Part shown: piece by piece, positions 31,839 to 42,900 of the stretch
Position numbering within the stretch: the first letter of the stretch is position 1
Layout: every line of letters begins with the position of its first letter
Assembly: GCA_025526995.1 (NCBI GenBank)
Contig: JAHLKG010000035.1
Coordinates: 30,642 to 94,641 of the forward strand
Direction of reading: 5' to 3'
Length of the DNA stretch: 64,000 nucleotides
Source of the DNA: Powellomyces hirtus
Taxonomy: Eukaryota; Chytridiomycota; Chytridiomycetes; Spizellomycetales; Powellomycetaceae
Translations under genes and position numbers: made by a program
Notes under the pieces: model-generated
The model's database searches: none
Seen by the model: only the letters and a program-made list of their open reading frames with translations
What the model was told of the DNA's origin: nothing

Positions 31839-34234
31839 CCTCCCTCAGACCCTGAGGAAGCATCATAGATGAATGTGAAGGGGATGAATAGAAAGGGAGA
31901 GCTCATGTTCATTTTCGACTGTTGACGCAGTGCTCAGTTCTTGCATTGGCGTGCAATGTTTGTGTATGCGACAGAGGCGTCCCTCGTGCCGAAGTATTTG
32001 TGTGTATGTGTAGGTCGGTTCTTGCGTCGCCGCGCATGTGATTATAGGCCGGTTCTTGCGTCGCCGCGCGTGATGTGAGGAGACAAGGCAAAGCCAATCC
32101 GTCTTTGTTGAGTAGTGATGAGATCTATCTTTTCTTTGTACGTGGCTGAATTGCCAGAGAGTGAGGATGGGCTGTTCGCCATTGTTGGTATGCAGGTGTT
32201 TGTCGGAGTTCAGACTCAGGTTCCCATGTAGGGTCGGCCCATCCTGCCCATTTGACCAAGAGATTTTGCTTATGGCGCCGTTCATCAATGATGTCTTCGA
32301 CAACCCATTCTTGTTCCCCACGAACTTCGATCGGTTCAGGTGGTTGTTCGACTTCGCATTGCGGATACTGGTCTGTTGCGTGAGGACGTAGGATATCAAC
32401 GTGGAAGACAGGCCAAATGCCACTAATCTTGGAAGGTGAAAGGTTGAGTTCATAGGTGTCAGGGTGATCACCTTTGGCGATGACTTTGTAGGGTCCGATC
32501 CATATAGTAGAGAATCGAGGGCCTCTTCTTATGTCAACCTCGAGGTCTATACCCTTGCGATTGAGGTCAACGAGATCTCCAATATTGTAAGCGATAGGAG
32601 TGCGGCCTTTGTCATGTTGTTGGGCGTATTCATCTTGTGCTCGACGTAGATTTTCGCGTACGATTCGGGCTATCTCTTCTTGTCCTTTATGGTATCTTTC
32701 GAGCTTGGCCTTGTCGACTCCGCGTATACAAAGTTCTTGCCCTTCTAGGAGTGGATTCCATCCAGGTAAGATGACTGTACGGCCAAGGTCTACTTCGAAT
32801 GGTGTCAGGCCTTCATATTCGCTTCTAGGGGCAGTGTTGAAGGCGAATTCCACAAGCGGGAGTAACTTCTTCCAATTGCTCTTATTGTAGTTGAGATACT
32901 GCTTAAAGATTCTCTTCAGTGTTTGAATGGCTCGTTCAACTTTCCCATCTGTTTGCTGATGTCGAGCCGTGGCAAATTCATGTTTAACGCCGAGTAAGAT
33001 ATCGAAAGCGAGGAAAAAATCTGAAAGTGCTCGAGGTTCACGGTCCGTAACAAAGACTTTTGGAGTCCCGACATATTTCCATACTCGATCCAGAAAAATG
33101 GCAGCAAGTTCTTTACCGCCAATGTTCTTATTGACTGCTGAAAGGATAGCACGTCCTGATAGATAATCGATACAGGCGAGACATGCTTCATCTCCGATAT
33201 AGAAGATATCAAATCCAATGGTATGCCATCTTCCCAAAGGCACAGGAAGTGGTCGTAGAAATCCGTAACGGCGATGACCAGGTTTGAATTGTCGACAGGA
33301 TTTGCATGTTCCGACATACTTCATGACGTCTTGTCTAACATTAGGCCAATAATAATTGACGAGAATTCGAGCGAGTGTTTTCTTAACGCCGAGGTGACCT
33401 CCAGTGGCTAAATCATCATGAAATTGTCGTAAGACTTTTGGGCGTAGGCTTTCAGGTACGTAAAGACATCCTTCGTGGTGAGCGATTCCGCCTTGGAAAG
33501 TATACCGTCGTTCTTTTGCGGTCTTTTCGTGATCGGGTTTCTTACAAATCTCTTTGAGATATTCCGCGTAGGGATCAATAGCTAAAGCTTGTTTCCATTC
33601 TTCAATAGAATACGTTGGTGTCGTGCGAAGATCAATTGTTGTTCCGACTATAGGAGGAATTCCATCCATCATATTATTGATCTGAGTATGCATATCGACG
33701 CGTCTTTGACATTTGACACAACGTGGAGCATAAATAGCACTTTGGGAGAGGATGTCCGCAATATGATTCCACCTCCCTGGAATGTACTGAATCGTAAAAT
33801 CGTATTCTTGTAGAATTTCGACCCATCGAGCTTGTCTTCTGCTAAGGTGAGGTTGTGTTTGGATAAATTCTAAACCTTTGTGATCGCTGAAGCACCGAAA
33901 CGGTTGTTTAACCAGGTATGGTCTATTGGCTACAAGCATCTTGACTAATGTGAGTAGTTCTTGTTCGTGTGTCGGATACCGAGTCTCAGCACCCTTCATC
34001 CTGCGAGAGTAGAAAACGACAGGTCGGAGGCGAGGTAATTGTTTCCATCTGCCGACGAGACGAGGAAGATTAGTTGGTATAGTCTCGTCATCATATGGTT
34101 GTCCGATCCATCCAGCAATAGCGTAGCCAGACAAATCTGTGTAGATGTAGATAGGTTTACTTTCATCGATAGTTGCTAGAGCTGGCGCGTTGATAAGTGC
34201 TTCCTTCAGTTTCTGGAATGCATGCTCTTGATTG
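31561..34234 (-). mobile_element. Gypsy family G element G2, 5'-truncated
   Basis: This is the duplicate of G1 with the same two edges. 3' LTR 31561-31838 (278 bp), PPT, untranslated stretch and pol part are all present. G1 and G2 differ by scattered substitutions only. Confidence 0.93.
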
Positions 34235-34263
34235 TATTGGAATGTTGAGACTTGCGTACTCAA
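32125..34263 (-). CDS. Gypsy G2 RNase H, integrase and chromodomain
   Basis: This is a second 712-codon frame with the same domains as G1: RNase H, HHCC finger, D-D-E core and C-terminal chromodomain. The second catalytic block reads VTDREP here versus VMDREP in G1; the aspartate is kept in both. Differences are D/N, C/R, R/G, M/T, D/N and H/R, mostly transitions. The methionine start again comes from antisense A LTR sequence (here of A3). Reverse transcriptase is missing, so the frame cannot support retrotransposition alone, though an integrase made from it could in principle act in trans. Confidence 0.9.
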   Translation of the reverse strand: MSTQVSTFQYNQEHAFQKLKEALINAPALATIDESKPIYIYTDLSGYAIAGWIGQPYDDETIPTNLPRLVGRWKQLPRLRPVVFYSRRMKGAETRYPTHEQELLTLVKMLVANRPYLVKQPFRCFSDHKGLEFIQTQPHLSRRQARWVEILQEYDFTIQYIPGRWNHIADILSQSAIYAPRCVKCQRRVDMHTQINNMMDGIPPIVGTTIDLRTTPTYSIEEWKQALAIDPYAEYLKEICKKPDHEKTAKERRYTFQGGIAHHEGCLYVPESLRPKVLRQFHDDLATGGHLGVKKTLARILVNYYWPNVRQDVMKYVGTCKSCRQFKPGHRRYGFLRPLPVPLGRWHTIGFDIFYIGDEACLACIDYLSGRAILSAVNKNIGGKELAAIFLDRVWKYVGTPKVFVTDREPRALSDFFLAFDILLGVKHEFATARHQQTDGKVERAIQTLKRIFKQYLNYNKSNWKKLLPLVEFAFNTAPRSEYEGLTPFEVDLGRTVILPGWNPLLEGQELCIRGVDKAKLERYHKGQEEIARIVRENLRRAQDEYAQQHDKGRTPIAYNIGDLVDLNRKGIDLEVDIRRGPRFSTIWIGPYKVIAKGDHPDTYELNLSPSKISGIWPVFHVDILRPHATDQYPQCEVEQPPEPIEVRGEQEWVVEDIIDERRHKQNLLVKWAGWADPTWEPESELRQTPAYQQWRTAHPHSLAIQPRTKKR

Positions 34264-34591
34264 CGTTTGGTCCTTACATTAGATCCTTACTTGGATTCTC
34301 CGACTAGAACGCGTGACCATCATACCGGTAACGCTAAGAGCTGAATTGGATCACGTGTGATCACGTGATTGGAGAAAAAGTAGATTAGAACGCTCGAAGC
34401 GAGACATTACCGATAAGACTTTAAGACATAAAAATACATTACATCTCCGTGCATCTGACAACGCTACATCGTCAAATGCATCACAGAAGAGCTCTGTAAC
34501 CCCCCTTTACGAAGTATACTGGAGGCCACATCGAATTCGGCCAATCCTCTGCAATTCCGATAAAGTACTGGAAGTGCCGATATCTCCAATA
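34235..34591 (+). repeat. A3 5' LTR
   Basis: TATTGGAATG...CTCCAATA. CACGTG lies at 34352-34357 and 34362-34367, centres 10 bp apart, within a palindrome. A hairpin GTTGAG...CTCAAC lies at the start. Confidence 0.94.
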
Positions 34592-34606
34592 GGTTATGAG
34601 CCCTGA
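34592..34606 (+). promoter_or_regulatory. A3 PBS, half initiator tRNA-Met type
   Basis: GGTTATGAGCCCTGA follows the LTR with no gap and is complementary to the initiator tRNA-Met anticodon arm. Confidence 0.83.
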
Positions 34607-34705
34607 GACCGGTCGAATTCGAATCATTCTCCCTTCGTAAAACCTGCAAACTACAAGTCTTCCGTCAAATTCAAGTGCCAAGAAAGTACCGAGCACACCG
34701 TCAAG

Positions 34706-37700
34706 ATGCCTACTGCAAGATCTCCCATTCAAGGAGTGCAGACCCGCCAACAAGCCCGTCAAGCCACACGAGAAGCCCAACGGGGTCCTGACGCTGAAGA
34801 AGACGTTAATATCGATGCCTCAATCTACCATGATTCCCACGACGCAGATGTCGATGTGGATGAGATGAATCATGGAGAAATTCATGCAGACTCGGCGATA
34901 GTACCGTCCGAAGTACCGACTGACATTGTCATGCAAATTCTGCAGAGGTTCAAGATGGAAATCGACGAAAAGCTCGACCATCGGATGGACAGGTTGGAGA
35001 GGACTTTATTGACTAGTTCAAACCCTCTCGCTACATCAACTTCCCATCAACAACCCGAGAAGTACGAAAAGCCTCATATCGGTGGTCATTCTACGGCCGT
35101 TTCACCGATGAGAAGCCCAAAAGCGGGCCTTGAGTACCCTTTTCTACATCAACACATTACTCACGGCGAAGTTGAAGCCCCAGTTGCCCCTCACTTTCGT
35201 CCGTCTTCCCCAACGGAGAGCACAACAACTACGAGCAGCAGAAAGAGCGATGATCGAGACGCACAACGTACATCATTTGCATACTTCAAATCTGCGATCG
35301 ATGCAGTATCTACATTCGACGGGACGGGAAATCTCTCAAAACTCGCCAACTTCATTGATCAGCTTACTCTAGTCTTTCGCCTAAAACCGGTATCTGAAGA
35401 AGAACAACTCTCATTCATCTTCACGAAGCTCTCTGGCGAAGCAAAACAATGGTATCGTAATCACCAGAAAGATGCCGAACAAGGGATGGTGGAGCCCGTC
35501 ACGGATTGGGAATCCTTCAAGCCTCCTTTCCTCTCGCGTTACCAACCAAGCGATCACGAAGAAACTTTGCTCACTCAACTTGAAAGACTCCGACAAGGAA
35601 GTCATTCCATCTCGCAGTACAATACCTCATTCACGAAGATCACAAGTCAAATCCCCTTGAAGGTGCCGTTTGGAATCTACAAGTGGTTCTATCTTCGCGG
35701 AATGAATGAACATCATGCAGAGCTCGTCAGAACTCAAAGTTTCAAGGATCTCCATGGCCTCATGGCAGCTGCCAAGCGTCTGGATAACGGTAGTAACAAG
35801 AGTAACCAAAACAACCGTTTCGCCAAGAAGAGCGAAAACATCGCGCTCGAAGCCCAACCTTCAAAGAAAGACGGCTCAAGTCACAAGAAGACCGACGCGA
35901 AGAAGACCACAGACTCGAAGAAGAGACAGAACTTCCCCTGTTGGTTATGCAATTCGAATGAACATAACCCATTCAATTGTCCCCTCAAAGCCAAGGCAGT
36001 CGAAGCCTTAAAACCCGTTGCTAATACCAACATTGCAGAAGCACATAACGCCACTACATTTGCATACCTGGATTCGGGCTGCTCACAGCACATGACAAAT
36101 GACATTTCCATTCTCGAATCCTACGAAGAGCACTCAACGCGCGTCAGATTTGGAAATAACGCCTTTGTCGATGCCAAAGCGAAAGGGAACGCTATCTTGA
36201 AGCTTCCAGATGGAGATGTACCCCTCACAGATGTTCTCTACGTTCCGAAGCTCGCCAAGACTCTCATCTCGGTCTCCGCACTCGCCAAAGATGGAAAGAG
36301 AGTCACCTTTGAAGATGAAAGCGCTGTCATTCAAGACTGCAATGGCACTACGAACGACATCACCATACCTCTCGTTCGAGGAATGTATCACATCTCGCCA
36401 ACTCCGATGGCTTTCGCTACTCAAACTCGCTCAAGGACACACGCGTCCAATGTACCGACACACGCGTCGAAAATTACATCTACCGAATTGACAAAATGGA
36501 CAAACGCGTCCAATGTACCGACACACGCGTCCGATACATCGATTCAAGCACTCCACCTATCGACAGACGCTACCGGCATCTCGGTCACGCGTTCTACCCC
36601 GCTCCAAGCCACGTCGGAGGGGCCGGCTGCCCCAAATGGGGGGCCAGCCAGCCCCATACTCTCCAGTGAGGGGGCTGGCCGCCCCAATTTGGGGCTGGCC
36701 AGCCCCCCACTGGAGAGTGAGAGTTGTGGGTGCTGTGGTGGGGGGCCGGCCGCCCCAAAAGCATCGGATGATGCTGAGGATGGTGCCCCCTCGGGGGCAC
36801 CATCCGCCGATGGCGCCGCCGCCGCCGCCGCTGCTTTGGCGGCTTCTTCTGGGGCTTGTTCTGGTGCCTTTTCTCCTGTCAACGAAGGAACCCTCTGGCA
36901 TCACCGATTGGGCCATCCAGGCACTCACATCATGAAGCAACTCAAGCTCCCAATGACCAACGAAGTCTGCAAAGGCTGCGAGTTTGGTAAGCACAAGCGC
37001 TCACCATTCAACGGTACAATGACACGGTCCAAGACACCACTCGATCGCCTACATTTCGACCTAAACGGTCCGCACATACCCGCAGTTGGCGATGAGAAAT
37101 ATGCCCTCGTTGTGATCGATGACTATTCATGCTTCACATGGATCTTCTTCTTGAAGACGAAGAGCGAATCTACTGCAAAATTGATTGAATTCATCAATTT
37201 CATCGAAAAACAGACCAACGAAAGGGTCAGATGACTTCATTCCGATCGAGGGGGGGAGTTTGTCAATCACGATCTGAAAGAATTCATTTCGAAAAAGGGC
37301 ATTCTGCACAAACTCACCGCTGCAGATTCCCCACAGTCTAACAGTGTAGCTGAAAGGTTCAACCTCACCCTGTTCGACACCACTCGTTCATTGGAACACT
37401 CATACGGCATCCCAAAACAACTCTGGACCGAGTTAGCGGCTACATCAGTCTACTTACGGAATCGCCTACCCCACAAGTCCAATAACAACATCTTGCCGTA
37501 CGAACGGCTCAACGGCAAAGAGCCCTCACTTTCTCACCTTTGTGTGATTTGGGCCGATGCCTTCGTGCATCTCGTCAAGAGAAAACAAGTCTCAAAGTTG
37601 GCACCGCGCGCCACACGTCTCAAACTCATCGGTTACGAATTTGACGGCGCTTACCGCTGTTGGGATGACAACCGTCAAGAAATAGTCATTTCTCGCGATG

Positions 37701-39581
37701 TAACGTTCGACGAAAATTCAGCACTCGAACTCGCGAAAGACTACATCCCGCCCAAAGAACTCTACGAAGACGAAGAGATTCTCGACTCACCTGATGGCCC
37801 GGAAGGCCCCGAATTCCTCTGCAAATGGCTAGGATTCGAAGACGAAGATAATACATGGGAACCGCTCGAAAATGTCAATCATTTGACAGTCTTTGCTGAC
37901 TACATCAACGAGAAGACGGCGAGCGCTCTTTCGGCTGCAAGTACCGAAGAACCCCAAACCTACAAACAAGCGCTCTCATCAGACGACGCGCCGAAGTGGA
38001 CCGAGGCCATAAATGCCGAATTGAAGTCCCTTCATACCAATGAAACATGGGAAGTCATTAACCCCAAATCCTTACCGCACAATCAATGGCCCATCCGCAC
38101 TAAATGGGTATTCAAGATTAAGCGAGACCTGAATGGTCAACCCCAACGATACAAGGCCCGGCTTGTAGTGAAAGGCTTCGAACAATGCTACGGCATCGAC
38201 TACAACGAAACCTACGCTCCGGTTGCCAAGATTGCTACCCAACGCGTCCTTCTCGCTCTCGCCGCCAGTCTAGCCTTGAAATGCCATCAAATGGATGTAG
38301 TAACCGCATTCCTGAATGGGATTGTTACCGAGACCATCCTAATCTATGCTCCTGAAGGCTCTGGCTTTCCGCCTGGGACCATCCTTCGACTCCGAAAGGC
38401 CCTTTACGGTCTGAAACAAGCCCCGCGCGAATGGTACTCCCTACTTCACAAAGAACTGACCTCCTTGGGATTCAAGCGCCTGGCAAATGACAATGCCGTC
38501 TACATCAGAACTCTACCTGAAAGTGACTCATCGCAGTACATCTCCGTCTACGTCGACAATCTCCTCATTTTCGCAAAGACCGAATCGGAAATCTCGTCAA
38601 TCAAGACATCCCTGCACAACGAGTTCAACATGACAGACCTAGGCGAAGTCAACCACTACCTGGGAATGAGAGTTTCGACGCGACTACTCAAGGCACGTCA
38701 TCTACCTCGATCAAGAGTCATATGTAAATGACATCCTCGAGCGCTTTGGTATGCAAGATTGCAAGCCCGTCAACACTCCAATGGACCAGACCAAGCTCGA
38801 ACACTACGAAGTCGAAAATACAAAGACTTCACCTAATCCGCAAGAAGGAGAATATCGCGAAATCGTTGGTTCTCTCATGTACCTGATGATATGCACGCGT
38901 CCTGACATCGCTGTCGCAGTCAGTATGCTTTCTCGCTTCGCAAGCAACCCTTCGCCTCAACATCTGCAAGCTGCCAAGCGCGTTCTTCGCTACCTACGGG
39001 GAACATCAGATTACAGCCTCTGCATCGGCGGAAATAACGTCACCCTTCACGGCTACAGCGATGCCGATTGGGGAAACAACATCATTGATCGACGGTCAAT
39101 CACTGGCTACCTTTTCTACATTGGAAATGCGGGCCCTGTTACTTGGGCTTCGAAGCGCCAACCCACTGTTGCTCTCTCATCTACCGAAGCTGAATACATG
39201 GCACTTTCATTCGCCACTCAAGAGACAATCTGGCTTCGCTCACTCCTGCAAGAACTCCAAATCCCCGAATATCTCGATGAGAATGCTCGACCTACAACGA
39301 TCTACGAAGACAATCAGTCATGCATCTCGTTGGCAATGAATCCCGTGCATCACGCCCGTACCAAGCACATCGACATTCGACATCACTTCATTCGTGATCA
39401 CATCGACAAGGAGATTCACCTGGAGTACTTACCCACCGCTGAAATGGTAGCCGACTCACTTACGAAGCCTTTACCGGCCCCGGCATTCAAATACCATCGC
39501 GAAAACATGTGCATCAAGCACTACGACAACAACATCACGCCAATGACGAAAGCGTCCATGACGGAGCTCCCGAATGAGTAA
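34706..39581 (+). pseudogene. Copia A3 Gag-Pol polyprotein, nearly intact
   Basis: About 1,625 codons start at ATG 34706. Gag holds an acidic N-terminus and capsid. The knuckle CWLCNSNEHNPFNC lies near residue 412 and protease LDSGCSQHMTND near 455. A Pro/Ala/Gly-rich spacer (about 635-710) precedes GAG-pre-integrase LWHHRLGHPG. The integrase D-D-E is spread over VIDDYSCFT, HSDRGGEF and NSVAERFN. The chromodomain (37760-37905) has LYEDEEILDSPDGPEGPEF and TWEPLENV. RT and RNase H follow. Three defects are visible: TGA at 37232-37234 for the CGA of RRLHSDRG, an extra T near 38674, and YVDN instead of YVDD at about 38556. The last removes a catalytic aspartate, so this copy could move only with help. 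Confidence 0.93.
36598..36840. repeat. GC-rich palindromic spacer inside A3 pol
   Basis: Between protease and integrase lies a stretch of nested inverted repeats. ACTCTCCAGTG pairs with CACTGGAGAGT about 60 bases away, with GGGGCTGGCC/GGCCAGCCCC and CCCCAA/TTGGGG inside. GGTGCCCCC pairs with GGGGGCACC further on. It stays open in the Gag-Pol frame. The matching place in A1, A2 and A5 holds different GC-rich palindromes. Confidence 0.85.
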
Positions 39582-39620
39582 AATTCCATCATCGCGGATC
39601 GATTGCTCGGACAGGGGGTG

Positions 39621-39977
39621 TATTGGAATGTTGAGACTTGCGTACTCAACGTTTGGTCCTTACATTAGATCCTTACTTGGATTCTCCGACTAGAACGCGT
39701 GACCATCATACCGGTAACGCTAAGAGCTGAATTGGATCACGTGTGATCACGTGATTGGAGAAAAAGTAGATTAGAACGCTCGAAGCGAGACATTACCGAT
39801 AAGACTTTAAGACATAAAAATACATTACATCTCCGTGCATCTGACAACGCTACATCGTCAACTGCATCACAGAAGAGCTCTGTAACCCCCCTTTACGAAG
39901 TATACTGGAGGCCACATCGAATTCGGCCAATCCTCTGCAATTCCGATAAAGTACTGGAAGTGCCGATATCTCCAATA
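39621..39977 (+). repeat. A3 3' LTR
   Basis: This 357-bp LTR is preceded by the purine tract ACAGGGGGTG. It differs from the 5' LTR at one position seen (CAACTGC versus CAAATGC). It joins B1 protease sequence at 39978. Confidence 0.94.
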
Positions 39978-42900
39978 GACAAAACATCACTACCCTCTAC
40001 AGTTCGAGGTACGGTACGAGTAGAAGTTAACGACTATCCGAATCCGCTCGAGTTGGGCGGAGTCCTGCATGTGCCAGGATTACGACGAGATCTCGTATCG
40101 GTAGCAAAATGCAACGATCAAGGCGTTGACGTGCTCTTCAAGTCGAATGGAGACGTCATTTTCACGCGAGACGGCAAAGATATCGCCAAAGGCGTACGCC
40201 GCAACAACGCGTATTACCTGCAAGGTACGCTGCTGTCTGAAAGTCTATGGACGGATTCAGAAGCATGCACTGTTGAAGTATCTCCTACACTCGCTCATGC
40301 TCGTCTTGGACACGTTGGCAAACACGTCCTTGAGAAGATGGCATCGGTTACGGACGGTTGGTCCGTAGTGGGGGATCTAAGCGACTTCAAAGATTGTGAA
40401 GCCTGCGTGTTAGGAAAAGCCGCTCGTCTTCCATTCTCCCTTGGTAACGTTGAAACCAGGGAGATCTGCGAGCTGATTCATTCAGACCTACAAGGACCAT
40501 TTCGCATCCCTGGTTACGAAGGATCACGCTATTCGCTGGAGTTCATTGAACACGCATCCAGATACGTGACTGTTTCCCCTATTCCTTCAAAGGATTCAGC
40601 AGTCATACTCGACAAGTTTCTCATTTACAAGGCGTGGATTGAGAAACAGACTGACCGACAAATCAAGATCCTACGCACGGATCGAGGCACCGAATACTTT
40701 GGCGAGGTTCTAGAGTACCTATTGCAAAATGGTATCACTCATCAAAAGTCCGCGGCCTATTCGAGTCAGCAAAACGGGATTGCCGAACGATGGCATCGCA
40801 CGGCGCTGGACAGGGTCCGCGCCACCTTCGCGGGTACGAAACTACCTCGAAGATTCTGGCCTGCTTTACTGGTAGCGGCTGGATACATCTATTCCCTTAC
40901 GTACAACCGCATCAACAAGAAGACGCCGCATGAAATACTGTTTGGCCGGCGTCCTGATGTTGCCCATCTTAGGCGTATCGGTTGGGTGGCGTATTCCGTT
41001 CTAACAAGCAAAGGACGCGATAAAATGGGAAATCGAGCAAAGAAAGCTTACTTGGTAGGCTATGCTCAACCCTCAGGTACCAAGGGGTATCTGGTTTGGG
41101 ATCCTATCACTGACAAGGTCGAAGTGTCACGAGACGTGATCTTCAAAGAAGACTTGGGACTCGAACCCAAATATCAGCAGGATCCAGCACATCTTGACCT
41201 CCTAGATGAGGAGAGTCAGGAGGACGACGTCGAATACACCGTGGAGGCGATTATCAACGAGCGCCGCAGTAAGGTGCACACAAAGGAGTACTTGGTTAAG
41301 TGGGAGGGATATCAAGAACCTACGTGGGAGTCCCGACTTTCACTACTCGATACTACCGCATTGGATGACTGGGAAAATCGAGTAGCCACGTACGATGTCG
41401 GCACACGTCGAAATGACCCCATTGCTGCATACGCCGCCCGCGCGCGGACTCAAGCAACGATCAACAAAGACGCCATGACATGGAAGCAAGCGATGAAAAC
41501 ACCTCAGAAGGAGGAATTTCTCAAGGCTGCACGCATCGAGTACCAATCCCTGGTCGACAACGGCACATGGGAGCTCACCAAGCGTCCACGTAACAAGCGC
41601 GTGATCGGCACAACATGGGTCTTTCGAACGAAGGTCAATCCCGATGGCACCTTTAACAAGTTTAAAGCCAGAGCAGTGGCTCAAGGCTTCTCTCAACAAC
41701 CCGGTCGCGACTTTGGTGATACATACTCACCGACGCTACCATTCACTGCGCTACGCCTCTTCTTGGCATATTGTGTCCAGCACGGGCTGGACATCCACAG
41801 TATGGACGCTGTCACCGCCTTCCTTAACAGTGATATTGATAAGGATATCTATATCGAGCAGTTTGAGGGATTCGAAGATCCGGATCACCCCAAAGGCAAA
41901 TGGGTCCTGAAGCTACTGAAAGCTCTCTACGGCCTGAAGCAATCACCTCTTCTTTGGTATGAGACCTTGAAGACTACACTGTTGAAGCTCGGCTACGAAG
42001 CGGTTTCTGTATGCCTGTGTATCTTTTTCAAGTACGCGACAGACGACCGTACACCTTCGTCGAACGATAACTTGGTCCTTATTCTCGTCTTCGTTGACGA
42101 CCTGCTGATTGCAGCGAAGGATTCGGAGATACTGGCGAACAGCAAAATGGAGCTACATTCGAAGTTCAAGTTTACGGAACAAGGTCGCGTAACCAGTCAC
42201 CTTGGTCTCGTCTACAAATATGACTTCGACTCTCCTGTTCGTACCCTCAAAGTCTCAAATGTCAAGTACATCGACGACGCTCTCGAAGAATTCGGCATGA
42301 GCGACTGCCATCCTGTCTCCACTCCGTACACCGTGTCAGCGCGTAACCAACAACCGGAGGATTCGACACCATTCACAAATCTCAAAATGTATCAGGAAGC
42401 AGTGGGGGTCCTCACTTGGGCCTCCATCACATGGCGATGGGATATCGCCACTGCAGTCGGTTACGTTGCGCGCCGCGTGGCCGCACCTACCAACTCCGAC
42501 TGGAACAATGTTAAGCGCATTTTCCGCTATTTGAAGGGTACCCGCGATTATGCCCTCAAGTTTACATCCGAACGAAATGACCCGCGTGGCCTACTCGTAT
42601 TCACGGATGCGGATTATGCAGGAGAACTCACCGACTGGACGTCCACTACAGGTATTTTGGCCCTTTACAATGGGTTTCCTGTTCTGTGGAAAAGCAGCAA
42701 GCAGAAGTGCACCGCCCAAAGTACGACCGAAGCGGAGTATATAGCTGCCAGTACCAGCCACAACGAAGCCAAATGGCTACGCCAACTCTTGGCGGAAGTC
42801 TTGGGACCTCAACCGGATTACAAATCTCGACCGGTCCCTCTCCATGTCGATAATCAGAGCGCTGGGGCCTTGATTCAATCTAAGGCTATCAACCAACGCA

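Larger units (their letters stand above)
21860..35945. repeat. Tandem duplication of a 7-kb A-G unit
   Basis: The order A 3' half, G, A LTR, A 5' half occurs twice head to tail, at about 21.86-28.92 kb and 28.92-35.94 kb. Both units break A and G at identical bases and share the same stop codons in A RT. The middle element A2 matches A3 before about 28905 and A1 after about 28930, which is the signature of an unequal crossover product. Confidence 0.9.
34235..39977 (+). mobile_element. Copia family A element A3, full length
   Basis: This 5.7-kb element has both LTRs (357 bp each, one mismatch seen), PBS, one long Gag-Pol frame and PPT. It has only one nonsense codon and one single-base insertion, so it is young. 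Its left neighbour is gypsy G2 and its right neighbour is copia B1. The five flanking bases (GATTG left, GACAA right) do not match, so it is not flanked by a target-site duplication. Confidence 0.95.
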
